From NCBI GenBank assembly GCA_022842935.1, contig JALHOP010000003.1:62001-126000 (forward strand): 64,000 bases of DNA, written 5' to 3'. The position numbers and the translations under genes were made by a program. Each line of letters opens with the position of its first letter. Position 1 is the stretch's first letter. This DNA is from Myxococcota bacterium (GTDB taxonomy: Bacteria > Myxococcota > XYA12-FULL-58-9 > JALHOP01). This document shows, one piece after another, positions 8,146-16,645 of this stretch. The notes beneath the pieces are model-generated. The model was not told the origin of the DNA. It saw only the letters and a program-made list of their open reading frames with translations, and did no database searches.

Positions 8146-9462
8146 ATGCGTGGGCTGACCTGTCTCGCCCTGATGTTCTGCGTTGGCGGTGGCCTGGCGC
8201 GCGCTGCGGCACCCGAGCCAGTCGAACGCCGCTCAGCCATCGTGCGTGCGGTCGAGCGTGTCTCGCCGGCCGTCGTGAGCGTTCGCGTCACCATGGTCGT
8301 GACGCGGCAGGCATCACCCTTTGGCTGGTTCTTCCGCGATTTCCGCGGTCCACAGCGCAAGCGGGAAGAGGCTCAGTCACAGGGGTCGGGTGTCGTCATC
8401 GACGACCGCGGCTACGTCTTGACCAACTTCCACGTGGTCCAAGGCGCCGACCGTATTTTGCTCGATGGCGTCGACGGCAAGAGCTACGAGGCGGACGTCG
8501 TCGGCACGGCGCCAGACCACGACCTCGCGGTGCTACGCTGCCGGACGAAGACTGCGCTTTCGCACGTGCCCATCGGCACCAGCCGCGACCTCATGATCGG
8601 TGAGTCTGTGATCGCCATCGGCAATCCGTTTGGCCTTTCACACACCGTAACCACCGGTGTCGTCAGCGCGCTGCACCGCACCATCCACACCGAAGAGCGG
8701 GATTACATCGACTTCATCCAGACCGATGCGTCCATCAATCCCGGTAACTCGGGTGGTCCGCTGCTTAACGTCAACGGTGAGCTCATCGGCGTGAACACGG
8801 CGATCTATGGCCACGCTCAAGGCATCGGTTTCGCCATCCCCATCGACAAGGCGAAGCGCATCGTCGACGACCTCATTGCCCACGGCGAAGTGCGCAGGCC
8901 GTTCTTCGGATTCGACACGCAGGCCCTTACCCCCGAGCTCGCCGCGAGCTTCGGCGTGACGGAGGGCGGCGCCGTGGTCTCGCAGGTGGCCAAAGAAGGC
9001 CCGGCGACCGGCAGGCTCCGCGACGGCGACGTGATCGTGAGCGTCGACGGGACGCGTGTGGTCGACGACGATGGTCTGCGCGCCATGCTCGGCGACTATA
9101 CTGTCGGTAGCAACGTCACCCTCAAGGTCTTGCGCGATACCAAACCTGTCGATGTCGTGTTGCAGGCCCGGGAGCTTTCGGGCTCGCAGGCGATGCAGCG
9201 TTTGCGCGAGCGGACGGGGCTCGAGCTCGAGCACTTGACGTCCCAGGGCGGATCCGTCATCGCGGTCAAACGTGTTCAAAGCGGCTCGCCAGCCGCGCGC
9301 ATTGGCTTGCAGCGTGGCGATGTGGTGAGGGCAGTCGATTCGCAACGCGTCGCCGACCTCGATGCATTTGCCAAGGCACTCGCGCGAAGCTACTGGCGCG
9401 GCGAGGTCATCTTGATGATCTCCCGCGGTCGCGCTTGGCAGCAGCTCGCGTTCAAGCTTTAG
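8146..9462 (+). CDS. HtrA/DegP-family periplasmic serine protease with two PDZ domains
   Basis: A signal peptide (MRGLTCLALMFCVGGGLARAAA) precedes a trypsin-like domain with triad H96 (NFHVV), D126 (DHDLAVL) and S202 (NPGNSGGPLLN). Two PDZ domains follow, at about residues 255-345 and 360-435. At 438 aa it is a standard size for DegP/DegQ-type enzymes, which degrade or chaperone misfolded envelope proteins. ATG 8146 is chosen because it gives the signal peptide; the much longer upstream extension overlaps the small gene before it. It could be DegP- or DegQ-like; sequence alone does not decide. Confidence 0.95.
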   Translation: MRGLTCLALMFCVGGGLARAAAPEPVERRSAIVRAVERVSPAVVSVRVTMVVTRQASPFGWFFRDFRGPQRKREEAQSQGSGVVIDDRGYVLTNFHVVQGADRILLDGVDGKSYEADVVGTAPDHDLAVLRCRTKTALSHVPIGTSRDLMIGESVIAIGNPFGLSHTVTTGVVSALHRTIHTEERDYIDFIQTDASINPGNSGGPLLNVNGELIGVNTAIYGHAQGIGFAIPIDKAKRIVDDLIAHGEVRRPFFGFDTQALTPELAASFGVTEGGAVVSQVAKEGPATGRLRDGDVIVSVDGTRVVDDDGLRAMLGDYTVGSNVTLKVLRDTKPVDVVLQARELSGSQAMQRLRERTGLELEHLTSQGGSVIAVKRVQSGSPAARIGLQRGDVVRAVDSQRVADLDAFAKALARSYWRGEVILMISRGRAWQQLAFKL

Positions 9463-9521
9463 CATCAGGCTCGGGCGGGCGCCTTGATCCAAGTCGGTCC
9501 GTCGTGGCAGGTCATGCGGCA

Positions 9522-10025
9522 ATGAGTGAAGAAGAGCAGGAGAAGAAGGCCTTTCGCATCGTCGACAAACGACGTTTCAACGCCGAGGGTGAGGCCCGCG
9601 CCGATGCGCCCGAGCGTCCCGAGCCGCCGCCCCAGCCAGCGCCCGCTCCGCGGGCCGCGCCCGCACAACAGAGTCAGCGTGCCGATGTCCGCGCCCCAGC
9701 CGGCGGACCGCCCGACGAGCCGCAGCCACGCCAACAGCAGCAGCGGGGTGGAGGCATGGACTTCATCTCGTTCGTGGCCTCGCTTGCGACTCAGGCTCTG
9801 GCGGCTTTGGGGGCGCTCCCCGAAGCGCGTGCTCAGGGCATGCCGGTCAGTATCGAGATGGCGCGCGAATACATCGAGATCATCGCCATGCTCCAGGAGA
9901 AGACGCGCGGCAACCTGAGCCGTGAAGAAGATGCGGCGTTGCAGCGGGTGATGACCGAGCTACGTATGGTTTACGTCGAGGTCACACAGCGCATCGCGAA
10001 GTCGCAGCCGCCACCAAAGCGCTAA
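9522..10025 (+). CDS. DUF1844 domain protein
   Basis: A 167-aa protein. The first 75 residues are charged, then proline/glutamine-rich and probably disordered. The C-terminal 90 residues match the DUF1844 pattern: DFISFVASLATQALAALG, then IEMAREYIEIIAMLQEKTRGNLS, then a terminal helix. Members are common in deltaproteobacteria and Acidobacteria and have no assigned function. There is no signal peptide. It lies 59 nt after the HtrA gene on the same strand and may be cotranscribed. Confidence 0.82.
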   Translation: MSEEEQEKKAFRIVDKRRFNAEGEARADAPERPEPPPQPAPAPRAAPAQQSQRADVRAPAGGPPDEPQPRQQQQRGGGMDFISFVASLATQALAALGALPEARAQGMPVSIEMAREYIEIIAMLQEKTRGNLSREEDAALQRVMTELRMVYVEVTQRIAKSQPPPKR

Positions 10026-10035
10026 AGGCAGCTGT

Positions 10036-10557
10036 CTAGCCGGTACGCTCCGCTCGAAGCATCGCGAAGAGGTCGGTGACGCCGACGTCCACCCCCGCCT
10101 GGGTAAGGAGCGTCGTGACCTGGCCGCGGTGGTGCGTCTGATGGTTGAACAGATGAGCCACCGCCCACCAAAGCGGACACGCGAAGGGGCCGGTCTTGGC
10201 CGCGTAGCTGAGCGTCGAGGCGAGTTTCGCTTCGGTGAGCTCATCCACCCAGGTCGCGAGCGCGTCGTCCGTCTTGGTTCGTTCGCGGCGCAGGTCACCG
10301 AAGTCTGCGCATAGCTCCTGGTCGAGCGACTGGATGCCAGGGCCATACGAGCCTTGGGGAGCTACCACTCCAGCAAAGCGACCCATCCAGATGCGGTCCG
10401 CAAGCAGCAGATGATTGAGAGTCGCGTGGATCGACTTGAAGAACGCCCCACGATCGCGTTTGCGGTCATCGTCATTGAGCCGTGAAGCGGCGTCGTACAC
10501 CTTCTCGTTCATCCATCGATTGTAGCGAGCGAGCGCTCGCGCGTGGTCGGGCGTCAT
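10036..10557 (-). CDS. DinB-family protein (putative metal-binding hydrolase/transferase)
   Basis: A four-helix DinB/YfiT-like protein of 173 aa. The likely metal ligands are a histidine in SIHATLNHLLLADRIWMGRF (H44 or H49) and histidines in HLFNHQTHHRGQ near residue 135. The family binds Ni or Zn and includes thiol transferases and damage-inducible proteins. ATG 10557 overlaps the TGA of the upstream DUF3105 gene (ATGA), so the two are translationally coupled. A GTG 12 nt upstream is possible but less likely. Confidence 0.88.
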   Translation of the reverse strand: MTPDHARALARYNRWMNEKVYDAASRLNDDDRKRDRGAFFKSIHATLNHLLLADRIWMGRFAGVVAPQGSYGPGIQSLDQELCADFGDLRRERTKTDDALATWVDELTEAKLASTLSYAAKTGPFACPLWWAVAHLFNHQTHHRGQVTTLLTQAGVDVGVTDLFAMLRAERTG

Positions 10558-11090
10558 GGCGTTGGGCACCCCGCGGGGTCCTGCGTGATGTTCTCTGGCG
10601 CTCGGCCTACGCTCTCATCGTAGAAGGCTCGTAGCGCCGTCGTATCGACACAGTCGGTAAGCAGGCGCGCCCCCCACGCGAGCGCTGCGACGCGCCTGTC
10701 CATTTCAGCGTACGGCGCCAAGACGGCGCGACCCGGCGGGAGGCTCTCGACGAAGGCCGTGAGCTCTTCGACGTCGTCAACGCAGCCCTCTGGACAGTTG
10801 TAGAGAAACACGAGGCCGCCGTGCTCGAGGTTGTGAACCCAGCGTTCGGTGCGGATCGCACGGTCGTAGACCCGCCACGGCACCCAGCACGGATCGTGCG
10901 GACCGCCTGGCGGCGGCAGGGTGTCGTAGTCGACGTCCGCCAGGGTGTGCTGACGATTCGTGATTTCGAAGGTCTCGAGCATGCAATCACCCCCGCAGCC
11001 CGCGCAGTTGTCGGTGTTCTTCACCTTCGCCTGGCCGTCACCGCACGAGGCGAGCGCCATTAGGACGATGAGCGCAGATGCTCGAAGCAT
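10554..11090 (-). CDS. DUF3105 lipoprotein
   Basis: A 178-aa protein with lipoprotein signal MLRASALIVLMALASC. The mature part has DUF3105 features: VHNLEHGGLVFLYNCPEGC and YDTLPPPGGPHDPCWVPWRVYD. It contains several cysteines, including a CAGCGGDC cluster just after the lipid anchor. The function of DUF3105 is unknown; it resembles surface proteins with a conserved HxEHG motif. Start ATG 11090 is set by the lipobox. It is head-to-head with the ZU5-like lipoprotein gene and coupled downstream to the DinB gene. Confidence 0.85.
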   Translation of the reverse strand: MLRASALIVLMALASCGDGQAKVKNTDNCAGCGGDCMLETFEITNRQHTLADVDYDTLPPPGGPHDPCWVPWRVYDRAIRTERWVHNLEHGGLVFLYNCPEGCVDDVEELTAFVESLPPGRAVLAPYAEMDRRVAALAWGARLLTDCVDTTALRAFYDESVGRAPENITQDPAGCPTP

Positions 11091-11181
11091 AAGGTGGTTT
11101 ATTGCCGCCTTTTCGAAGGGCGGGCAACACGCACGCCTTCGAGCTTTCCACTTGGCTGCCCGACTGATACGCCGACTATTC

Positions 11182-11841
11182 ATGTATCGCCCAATTGCGT
11201 TGGCGTTGTTCCTGGTCGCTGCTTGCTCTGGCGGTGCCGACGAAACTGAAACCTTCTCGTTCGGCGCCGAGGGCGGAACGCTCTCCCATGGTGACGCGCG
11301 TTTGGTCATCCCGCCCGGTGCGCTGACCGAGACCACCGAGTTCAAGGTCACCACGGTGGGTAATCCGCCGGTGCCCGACGCCCTCGGCCTCGCCGGTGAC
11401 GTGATCGAAATCCTGCCCAGCGGCCTTACGCTCGCGCTGCCTGCGACCTTGACGCTTGCCTACTCGCCTGAGTTGGTCACGGCCGGAAGGGTTGCGGTTT
11501 ACACCGCGCCGTCCGGTGGTGGGCCGGCGGATTTCGTCGCTTTGCCCACGACGGTCGTCGATGCGACCCACATCTCTGTCCTGGTCACCCACTTCTCGTA
11601 TTTTGGTCCTCTGTTCGATACTCGAATTTCGAATACGTGCGGCCCCGGAGTCGACTGCGGCGCCGGCAACGCCTGTTACTTCTGCACGTTTCCCATCTGC
11701 GCGCCCCTCAACACGATCTGCTGCGACAACAGCATTTGTTTGCCGGACGAGGAGACGGGCGAGCCCGCAACCTGCGGTCCCTGCGGCAACATACCCCTTA
11801 CCTGTATCCTTCCGCGCTACGCCGCCGATTGCGCCGGATAA
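11182..11841 (+). CDS. ZU5-like domain lipoprotein with cysteine-rich tail
   Basis: A lipoprotein signal (MYRPIALALFLVAAC) is followed by a ZU5-like beta domain: GAEGGTLSHGDARLVIPPGALTE and the typical ILPSGLTLALPATLTLAYSPE. The last 70 residues are cysteine-rich (about 15 cysteines), probably disulfide-bonded outside the inner membrane. It is 219 aa. ZU5-like lipoproteins are frequent in myxobacteria; a binding role at the surface is inferred. The gene is divergent from the DUF3105 lipoprotein across 91 bp. Confidence 0.82.
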   Translation: MYRPIALALFLVAACSGGADETETFSFGAEGGTLSHGDARLVIPPGALTETTEFKVTTVGNPPVPDALGLAGDVIEILPSGLTLALPATLTLAYSPELVTAGRVAVYTAPSGGGPADFVALPTTVVDATHISVLVTHFSYFGPLFDTRISNTCGPGVDCGAGNACYFCTFPICAPLNTICCDNSICLPDEETGEPATCGPCGNIPLTCILPRYAADCAG

Positions 11842-11876
11842 CGGTTGCGGACCCCACGGTCAAAGGGCCGCGAAAC

Positions 11877-11881
11877 AGGAG
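11877..11881 (+). promoter_or_regulatory. Shine-Dalgarno AGGAG deciding a TTG start
   Basis: AGGAG lies 5 nt before TTG 11887. This supports TTG 11887 over the in-frame TTG 11845, which lacks a ribosome binding site and overlaps the end of the preceding gene region. Confidence 0.6.
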
Positions 11882-11886
11882 TCTCC

Positions 11887-12780
11887 TTGGGTGTCATTTA
11901 TCTTCTCGCGTACATCGCCGGCGGCCTCGGCGTGACGTTCGGCGCCTTTCAAATGATGCGCGGGCTGGGCGAGCTGTCGCCGTTGCACCCCGCCGTCGGG
12001 ATCGTTGCCGTGGGCGTTGCGCTCATCGTCGCCGCTGCTTGTTTGCACGGGTGGACCGAGGGCCGGCGCGCGGGCAAGCAAGCGGCGCTGGTGACGACGA
12101 AGCCGTCGACGCCCGCGCTGCTCATCGCTCTCGCCCTCTGGTGTGTGCCGCTAATCGCCGCCTGGGCGCAGTTCGAGCTGTTCATCAACCCGGTGCACGT
12201 GCAGCCGGAGCTGACGGTGCTCGGGGCCATCACCTTTACCTACCTGCTTGCTCGCCGCGTGATGCAGGCGGGGCCCATGCGCGCGCCCGGGAGCATGATC
12301 TCCGTCGCGTTGTTTGGCGTGCCGATCGGCTTGCTCACTGCCGTGCTTCCCATTCGCCACTTCAATTTCCATCTCACTGACGCGACCACCTGGGTGTTCG
12401 ATGATGCGTTGGCGAACCAGGTAAAGACGTTGACCATCGAGCGCGACGCGGAGACGCTTCCCAGCGCGCCGTTACCGACGCGGGATGCGACGCTTGCGGT
12501 TCTCGAGGCCCTCGGCAACGCCAAAGCGGTCGATGTCGAGCAGGAGATCGCCGCCGGCCGGATGCGCCGACTCGGTGATGGCACCTTGGTTACGGTTGCA
12601 CCGGACGGTAGCACCGCTCCAATCGGGGGCGCGGACGACCTCGCGCGCGTCGCCGATGAGGCCGCCGAGGCCGACGGTCGCCGCGCGGCCCAGGAACACG
12701 ACGCACGCGTCCGCGCTTTCAGCGAGGAGCTCGAGCGGCGCAGGCAGGGCGGCCGTCTGTTCCATCACAGTACGCCTTGA
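11887..12780 (+). CDS. Membrane protein of unknown function with cytoplasmic-type C-terminal domain
   Basis: The first 175 residues contain about four hydrophobic segments (VIYLLAYIAGGLGVTF, AVGIVAVGVALIVAAACL, LLIALALWCVPLIAAW, ISVALFGVPIGLLTAVLPI). The remaining 120 residues are soluble and charged, ending in a helical tail rich in Arg/Glu (VRAFSEELERRRQGG). I see no catalytic motif and recognise no family. The start is uncertain (TTG 11887 from the ribosome binding site, or TTG 11845). It follows the ZU5-like lipoprotein gene on the same strand. Confidence 0.7.
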   Translation: MGVIYLLAYIAGGLGVTFGAFQMMRGLGELSPLHPAVGIVAVGVALIVAAACLHGWTEGRRAGKQAALVTTKPSTPALLIALALWCVPLIAAWAQFELFINPVHVQPELTVLGAITFTYLLARRVMQAGPMRAPGSMISVALFGVPIGLLTAVLPIRHFNFHLTDATTWVFDDALANQVKTLTIERDAETLPSAPLPTRDATLAVLEALGNAKAVDVEQEIAAGRMRRLGDGTLVTVAPDGSTAPIGGADDLARVADEAAEADGRRAAQEHDARVRAFSEELERRRQGGRLFHHSTP

Positions 12781-12790
12781 CGTCTTCGTT

Positions 12791-13438
12791 CTACGCGTCA
12801 GGGTTGCGAACGCGCATGCTGCTCTCGGCGCCGCAGAGCTCGCACGTCATATAGCGCCGTACGAGCTCGGGCGCGTCGGCGATCACGTGGTCGCGAGAGC
12901 GCAAGATACCCTCTTTGCATTCCGGGCAGGTGACGAGAGCATAAGGGTTGTCGGCCATGGCGCTGGCGACGCGTGTCCAGTGCTCGCGGGTCAAGGTCGG
13001 CTCGAGGGCCGCGAGGTCGGGCGGCACGTAGTTGCGTCGCGCCGCCACCGAGAACAAGAGCTCACGGGAGTAGAAGCGTAGCGGCCATTCGCGCTGGCCC
13101 TCTGCAGACACAAGTAGGGCGTTCACCTGGCTTGCTACCGGCGAGGTCGAGCCGCGGCTGACATGACCCCGGATGCCGACGAGAAAGCAGCGCGTGATGG
13201 TGTCGTGGTAACCCATGGTGTCGTCGTTCACGCCGCCCGTCGCCTCGTTGTAGCGCGAGATGATGTCGCGGACCTGAAGGTCGAGATTGATATCGAGCCG
13301 CTCGAGCATGATCCACATGAACGCGGCGAGGTGCGCCTCGTGGGTCCACTCGGCCTTTGGCAGCGTTCGGTCGAGTACACCCTGCCCGATGCGGCGAACC
13401 GCCGCGTCATTGGCAAAAAGGCGGGGGACGTGGACCAT
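12791..13438 (-). CDS. Conserved hypothetical protein with C-terminal zinc ribbon
   Basis: The N-terminal 120 residues show the pattern TLPKAEWTHEAHLAAFMWIMLERLD and YNEATGGVNDDTMGYHDTITRCFL. I recognise this as a widespread uncharacterised family of about 150 aa. Here it carries an extra C-terminal module with two CxxC pairs (TCPECKEG and MTCELCG), which should bind zinc. That makes 215 aa in total. There is no signal or membrane segment. It is head-to-head with the ABC exporter gene, whose coding region starts almost at this start codon. Confidence 0.75.
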   Translation of the reverse strand: MVHVPRLFANDAAVRRIGQGVLDRTLPKAEWTHEAHLAAFMWIMLERLDINLDLQVRDIISRYNEATGGVNDDTMGYHDTITRCFLVGIRGHVSRGSTSPVASQVNALLVSAEGQREWPLRFYSRELLFSVAARRNYVPPDLAALEPTLTREHWTRVASAMADNPYALVTCPECKEGILRSRDHVIADAPELVRRYMTCELCGAESSMRVRNPDA

Positions 13439-13460
13439 CGTCGCGGACTATATCGAAGTC

Positions 13461-15134
13461 GTGGCTTTTCTCATTCTCTTTCGTGAAGTCTGGCGTTACG
13501 CGGGCAGCGACCGCTGGAAGATCGTCGTCTATGTGGTCTTGCACCTCTTAGCTGCGGTCGGGCCGCTGGCGACGCCGCTCGTGTTCGCGCAGATCTTGAA
13601 TAGCCTGCAGACCGAAAGTGGCGACGCGATGCTCGCGAGCGTCGTGCGCTGGACCCTGGTGTGGGCGGCGTTGTTCGTTTGGTTCAACGTCTTCCACCGC
13701 GCTGGTCGCTGGTTCGAGTTCGACGTCGGTTATCGCGTCAAGCGCACCTACTTGAACCGCTACTATCGCATCGCGACCGACTTGCCTCTGGCGTGGCACA
13801 CCAATCATCACTCGGGCGAAACCATCGATCGCATCAACCTGGCAGCCGCGGCGCTGCACGAGTTCAGCTTGCGCCAATTCGTCTACGTCGATCAGCTGAT
13901 GCGCTTTGGCGGAACGCTCATCGTGCTCGCGGTGATGTCGTGGCGGGTCGCCGCCGTGGCGACGTTCGTCGCGGTCGTGACCATCCTCATCGTGCAAGCG
14001 TTCGACAAACAGCTCGTGGTCGCGTTCGCACGCCTGAACGCCATCAACCATCGCACGCAAGCGACGTTTTTCGACTACGTCAGCAACATCAAGACGATCA
14101 TCACGCTACGCCTGGGTGAGCGGACCGCCAAGGAGCTCGACAGCCGCATCGCCGAGGGCTACGCGCCCTTCATGCGTGCCGAGACCTACTTGAACGCCAT
14201 GAAGTGGGCGACAGTGACCTTCTGCATGATGGCGCTGCAGGTCGGAACCATCTTCTATTACATCTGGCTGCGCCTGCGCGATGGCGGCGGTGTGCTCATC
14301 GGCAACGTTGCTGCGGTGTTGCAGTACCTCGAGCAGCTGAGCGGCACGTTCGGTGGTATCGCCGGCGAATATCAGCAGATCATTCACTGGCGACAGAACT
14401 ACATGGCGGTGCGTGAGCTCGACACGTCCGTGCGAGCGGACGCAACCCTCGCGCATAGGTCCTTTGCATGGCGTGCGATTGAGCTCTCGGGGCTGCGCTT
14501 CGGTTATGGTGCCGCCCCGACGCTCGATGGAGTCAACCTGAAGTTCGTCGCTGGTGAGCGGATCGCGCTGGTTGGCGAGAGCGGTTCGGGCAAGTCGACG
14601 CTGATGGCGCTCTTGCGGGGGCTCTACGATGCCCACGAGGTCCAGGTCACAATCGATGGAGTCGCCTCGCGGAGTCTCGCACCGCTGGGCGGCATCACGA
14701 CGCTCATCCCGCAAGAGCCCGAGATCTTCGAGAACACCATGCGCTACAACATTACAGTTGGCCTCGACTACCCCGAAGCCGCAGTGCAGGAGGCGCTCCG
14801 CGTGTCGCGGTTCGACCGCGTTGTCGAGCGTCTGCCGCAAGGGCTCGAGAGCGACGTCCGCGAAAAAGGCGTGACCCTCTCGGGTGGCGAACGGCAACGA
14901 CTCGCCCTGGCGCGCGGCGTCCTCGCTGCGGCAAACAGCTCGCTCGTGCTCATGGACGAGCCGACGAGCAGTGTCGATGAGGCCAACGAAGCCGCGATCT
15001 ACGCGAACATCTTCGCCGCGTTTCCGCAAAGCACCATCGTCGCTTCCGTGCATCGTCTGGGCCTGCTCAGCCGCTTCGACCGGGTCATCTTCATGGACCG
15101 GGGTCGCGTCGTGCGCGAAGAGACAAAAGTATGA
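13461..15134 (+). CDS. ABC transporter, fused permease and ATPase (exporter type)
   Basis: An N-terminal transmembrane domain of about 330 residues with five to six hydrophobic helices is followed by an ATPase domain. The ATPase has Walker A GESGSGKST, signature LSGGERQR, Walker B LVLMDEPTS and H-loop VASVHRL. It is a half-size exporter expected to work as a dimer. The start is uncertain: GTG 13461 is chosen as the first canonical codon that does not run into the divergent neighbour, but TTG 13410 is also in frame and would add 17 residues. The OpgG-type gene starts in its stop codon (ATGA), so the pair is coupled. This suggests export of a glucan, as for NdvA/ChvA-type exporters (inference, not shown by sequence). 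Confidence 0.88.
   Translation: MAFLILFREVWRYAGSDRWKIVVYVVLHLLAAVGPLATPLVFAQILNSLQTESGDAMLASVVRWTLVWAALFVWFNVFHRAGRWFEFDVGYRVKRTYLNRYYRIATDLPLAWHTNHHSGETIDRINLAAAALHEFSLRQFVYVDQLMRFGGTLIVLAVMSWRVAAVATFVAVVTILIVQAFDKQLVVAFARLNAINHRTQATFFDYVSNIKTIITLRLGERTAKELDSRIAEGYAPFMRAETYLNAMKWATVTFCMMALQVGTIFYYIWLRLRDGGGVLIGNVAAVLQYLEQLSGTFGGIAGEYQQIIHWRQNYMAVRELDTSVRADATLAHRSFAWRAIELSGLRFGYGAAPTLDGVNLKFVAGERIALVGESGSGKSTLMALLRGLYDAHEVQVTIDGVASRSLAPLGGITTLIPQEPEIFENTMRYNITVGLDYPEAAVQEALRVSRFDRVVERLPQGLESDVREKGVTLSGGERQRLALARGVLAAANSSLVLMDEPTSSVDEANEAAIYANIFAAFPQSTIVASVHRLGLLSRFDRVIFMDRGRVVREETKV
14426..14441 (+). repeat. Copy of dispersed palindrome (GTCCGTGCGAGCGGAC)
   Basis: Matches 12 of the 14 fixed positions of GTCCGCTNNAGCGGAC. 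Lies inside the ABC exporter gene. Confidence 0.45.
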
Positions 15135-16645
15135 AGGGCGCGATCCTACTCGTCATGACGGTGGCTTGCGCAGCTCGGCCTGCCACCCCACGCCGCGACG
15201 TCGTTGCCGATGCGGTCTTCGCTCGCGTCCTCGCCGAAGCCCGCTCGCTCGCGGAGCAAGAGTTCTCGCGTGGCGACAGCGACCCGATGCCGGAGGTGCT
15301 CGCGAACCTCGACTACCAAGGCTATCGCGGCATTCGCTTCCGGTCGTCGTCAGCCATCCAGCTTGGCGACGGCTTCTCCGTGCAGCTCTTCCATCGTGGC
15401 GGCATCTACGACCGGCGTGTCGACGTCTTCGTCCAGCCGCGTGAGGGCGAGGCACGAAAGATTGGCTATGACGCGAGCCTCTTCGAGCTTGGGCCGGCGC
15501 TCGCGGGCCAAGCTTTTCCGGCGGACCTCGGCTTCGCGGGGCTTCGTGTGCATCACGGGACGCCTGCCCATGCGCCGGAGTACTTGGTCATGCAGGGGGC
15601 GTCGTATTTTCGTCTCGTCGGTGACGGCCAGAGTTACGGGGCGTCGGCGCGGGCCGTCGCGGTCGACACCGGTCTTCCACCCCCCGAGGAGTTTCCCGAG
15701 TTCTTTGCCCTCTGGTTGGTCGAGCCCGAGCTGGGGAGTCGGCGACTCCCCATCGTGGCGCTGCTCGACGGCCCCAGTGTCACCGGCGCCCTCCGTTTCG
15801 TGCTCGAGCCCGGCACGACCACGGCGGTCGACGTCGAAGCCACAATCTTCGTGCGCAAGCCGGTCGAGCGGCTCGGTCTTGCCCCGTTAACGAGCATGTT
15901 CTGGCACGGCAGCAACGGACCTGCAGACCACAGCGACGATTATCGCCCCCAGACCCATGACTCCGACGGTCTTCTATTGCGTACGCGCGCCGAGCCCGGT
16001 GCGTATCGTCCACTGGTGAACGGGCGCGCCACGCCGCGGACTTCGGCGTTCCGCGTCGAAGATCTCTACGCCTTTGGTTTGATGCAGCGGGAGCGCCACT
16101 TCGCGGCCTACCAGGACGTCGAGGGGCGGCAGGAGGCGCGCCCGGGCCTCTTGGTGGAGCTCGCAAAGCCCTGGAGCGGCGCGGTGCATCTATACGAGAT
16201 CCCGACTGGCAACGAATACCTCGACAACATTGTCGCGTATCTGCAGCCCGAACCGTTGCCGCGACAAGGCGAGCGCATCGATCTCTCCTATCGCATCAGC
16301 ACCGTGGGGGACGACGAGCAAGCTCCGGTCGCGCGTGTCGTCGGCACGCACATTGGGCCGGTCGATCGGCTACGCCCACCCGATGAGCCGCAGCCGACCT
16401 GGCGCATCTACGTCGTCGATTGGCAGGGCGGCGCGCTGCCACGCGACGATAAGGCGTCCGTTTCGGCGGTCGTCACCACATCGAGCGGGATGGTTGTCGA
16501 CCCGGTTGTGCAGTACGTGCCGCAGACTGGCGGCTGGCGGGTTTGGTTCGAGCATCGTCCCGTCGGTGACGCTCCACTCGAGCTGCGTGCCTATCTGGAG
16601 AGCTCTGGTCGCCAAGTCACCGAGACTTGGCTTTACGGTCCGTGA
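15131..16645 (+). CDS. opgG: Glucan biosynthesis protein, MdoG/OpgG family lipoprotein
   Basis: The protein (504 aa) begins with a short lipoprotein signal (MKGAILLVMTVAC). It shows the MdoG family blocks in order: LDYQGYRGIRFRSSSAIQLGDGFSVQLFHRGGIYDRRV, YLVMQGASYFRLVGDGQSYGASARAVAVDTG, EEFPEFFALWLVEP and PLTSMFWHGSNG. OpgG proteins act in the periplasm on osmoregulated glucan branching. E. coli MdoG is periplasmic and soluble, so the lipobox is a difference. ATG 15131 overlaps the stop of the ABC exporter gene. The 3' end overlaps the convergent alkC gene by 29 nt. The start and family are secure. Confidence 0.9.
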   Translation: MKGAILLVMTVACAARPATPRRDVVADAVFARVLAEARSLAEQEFSRGDSDPMPEVLANLDYQGYRGIRFRSSSAIQLGDGFSVQLFHRGGIYDRRVDVFVQPREGEARKIGYDASLFELGPALAGQAFPADLGFAGLRVHHGTPAHAPEYLVMQGASYFRLVGDGQSYGASARAVAVDTGLPPPEEFPEFFALWLVEPELGSRRLPIVALLDGPSVTGALRFVLEPGTTTAVDVEATIFVRKPVERLGLAPLTSMFWHGSNGPADHSDDYRPQTHDSDGLLLRTRAEPGAYRPLVNGRATPRTSAFRVEDLYAFGLMQRERHFAAYQDVEGRQEARPGLLVELAKPWSGAVHLYEIPTGNEYLDNIVAYLQPEPLPRQGERIDLSYRISTVGDDEQAPVARVVGTHIGPVDRLRPPDEPQPTWRIYVVDWQGGALPRDDKASVSAVVTTSSGMVVDPVVQYVPQTGGWRVWFEHRPVGDAPLELRAYLESSGRQVTETWLYGP

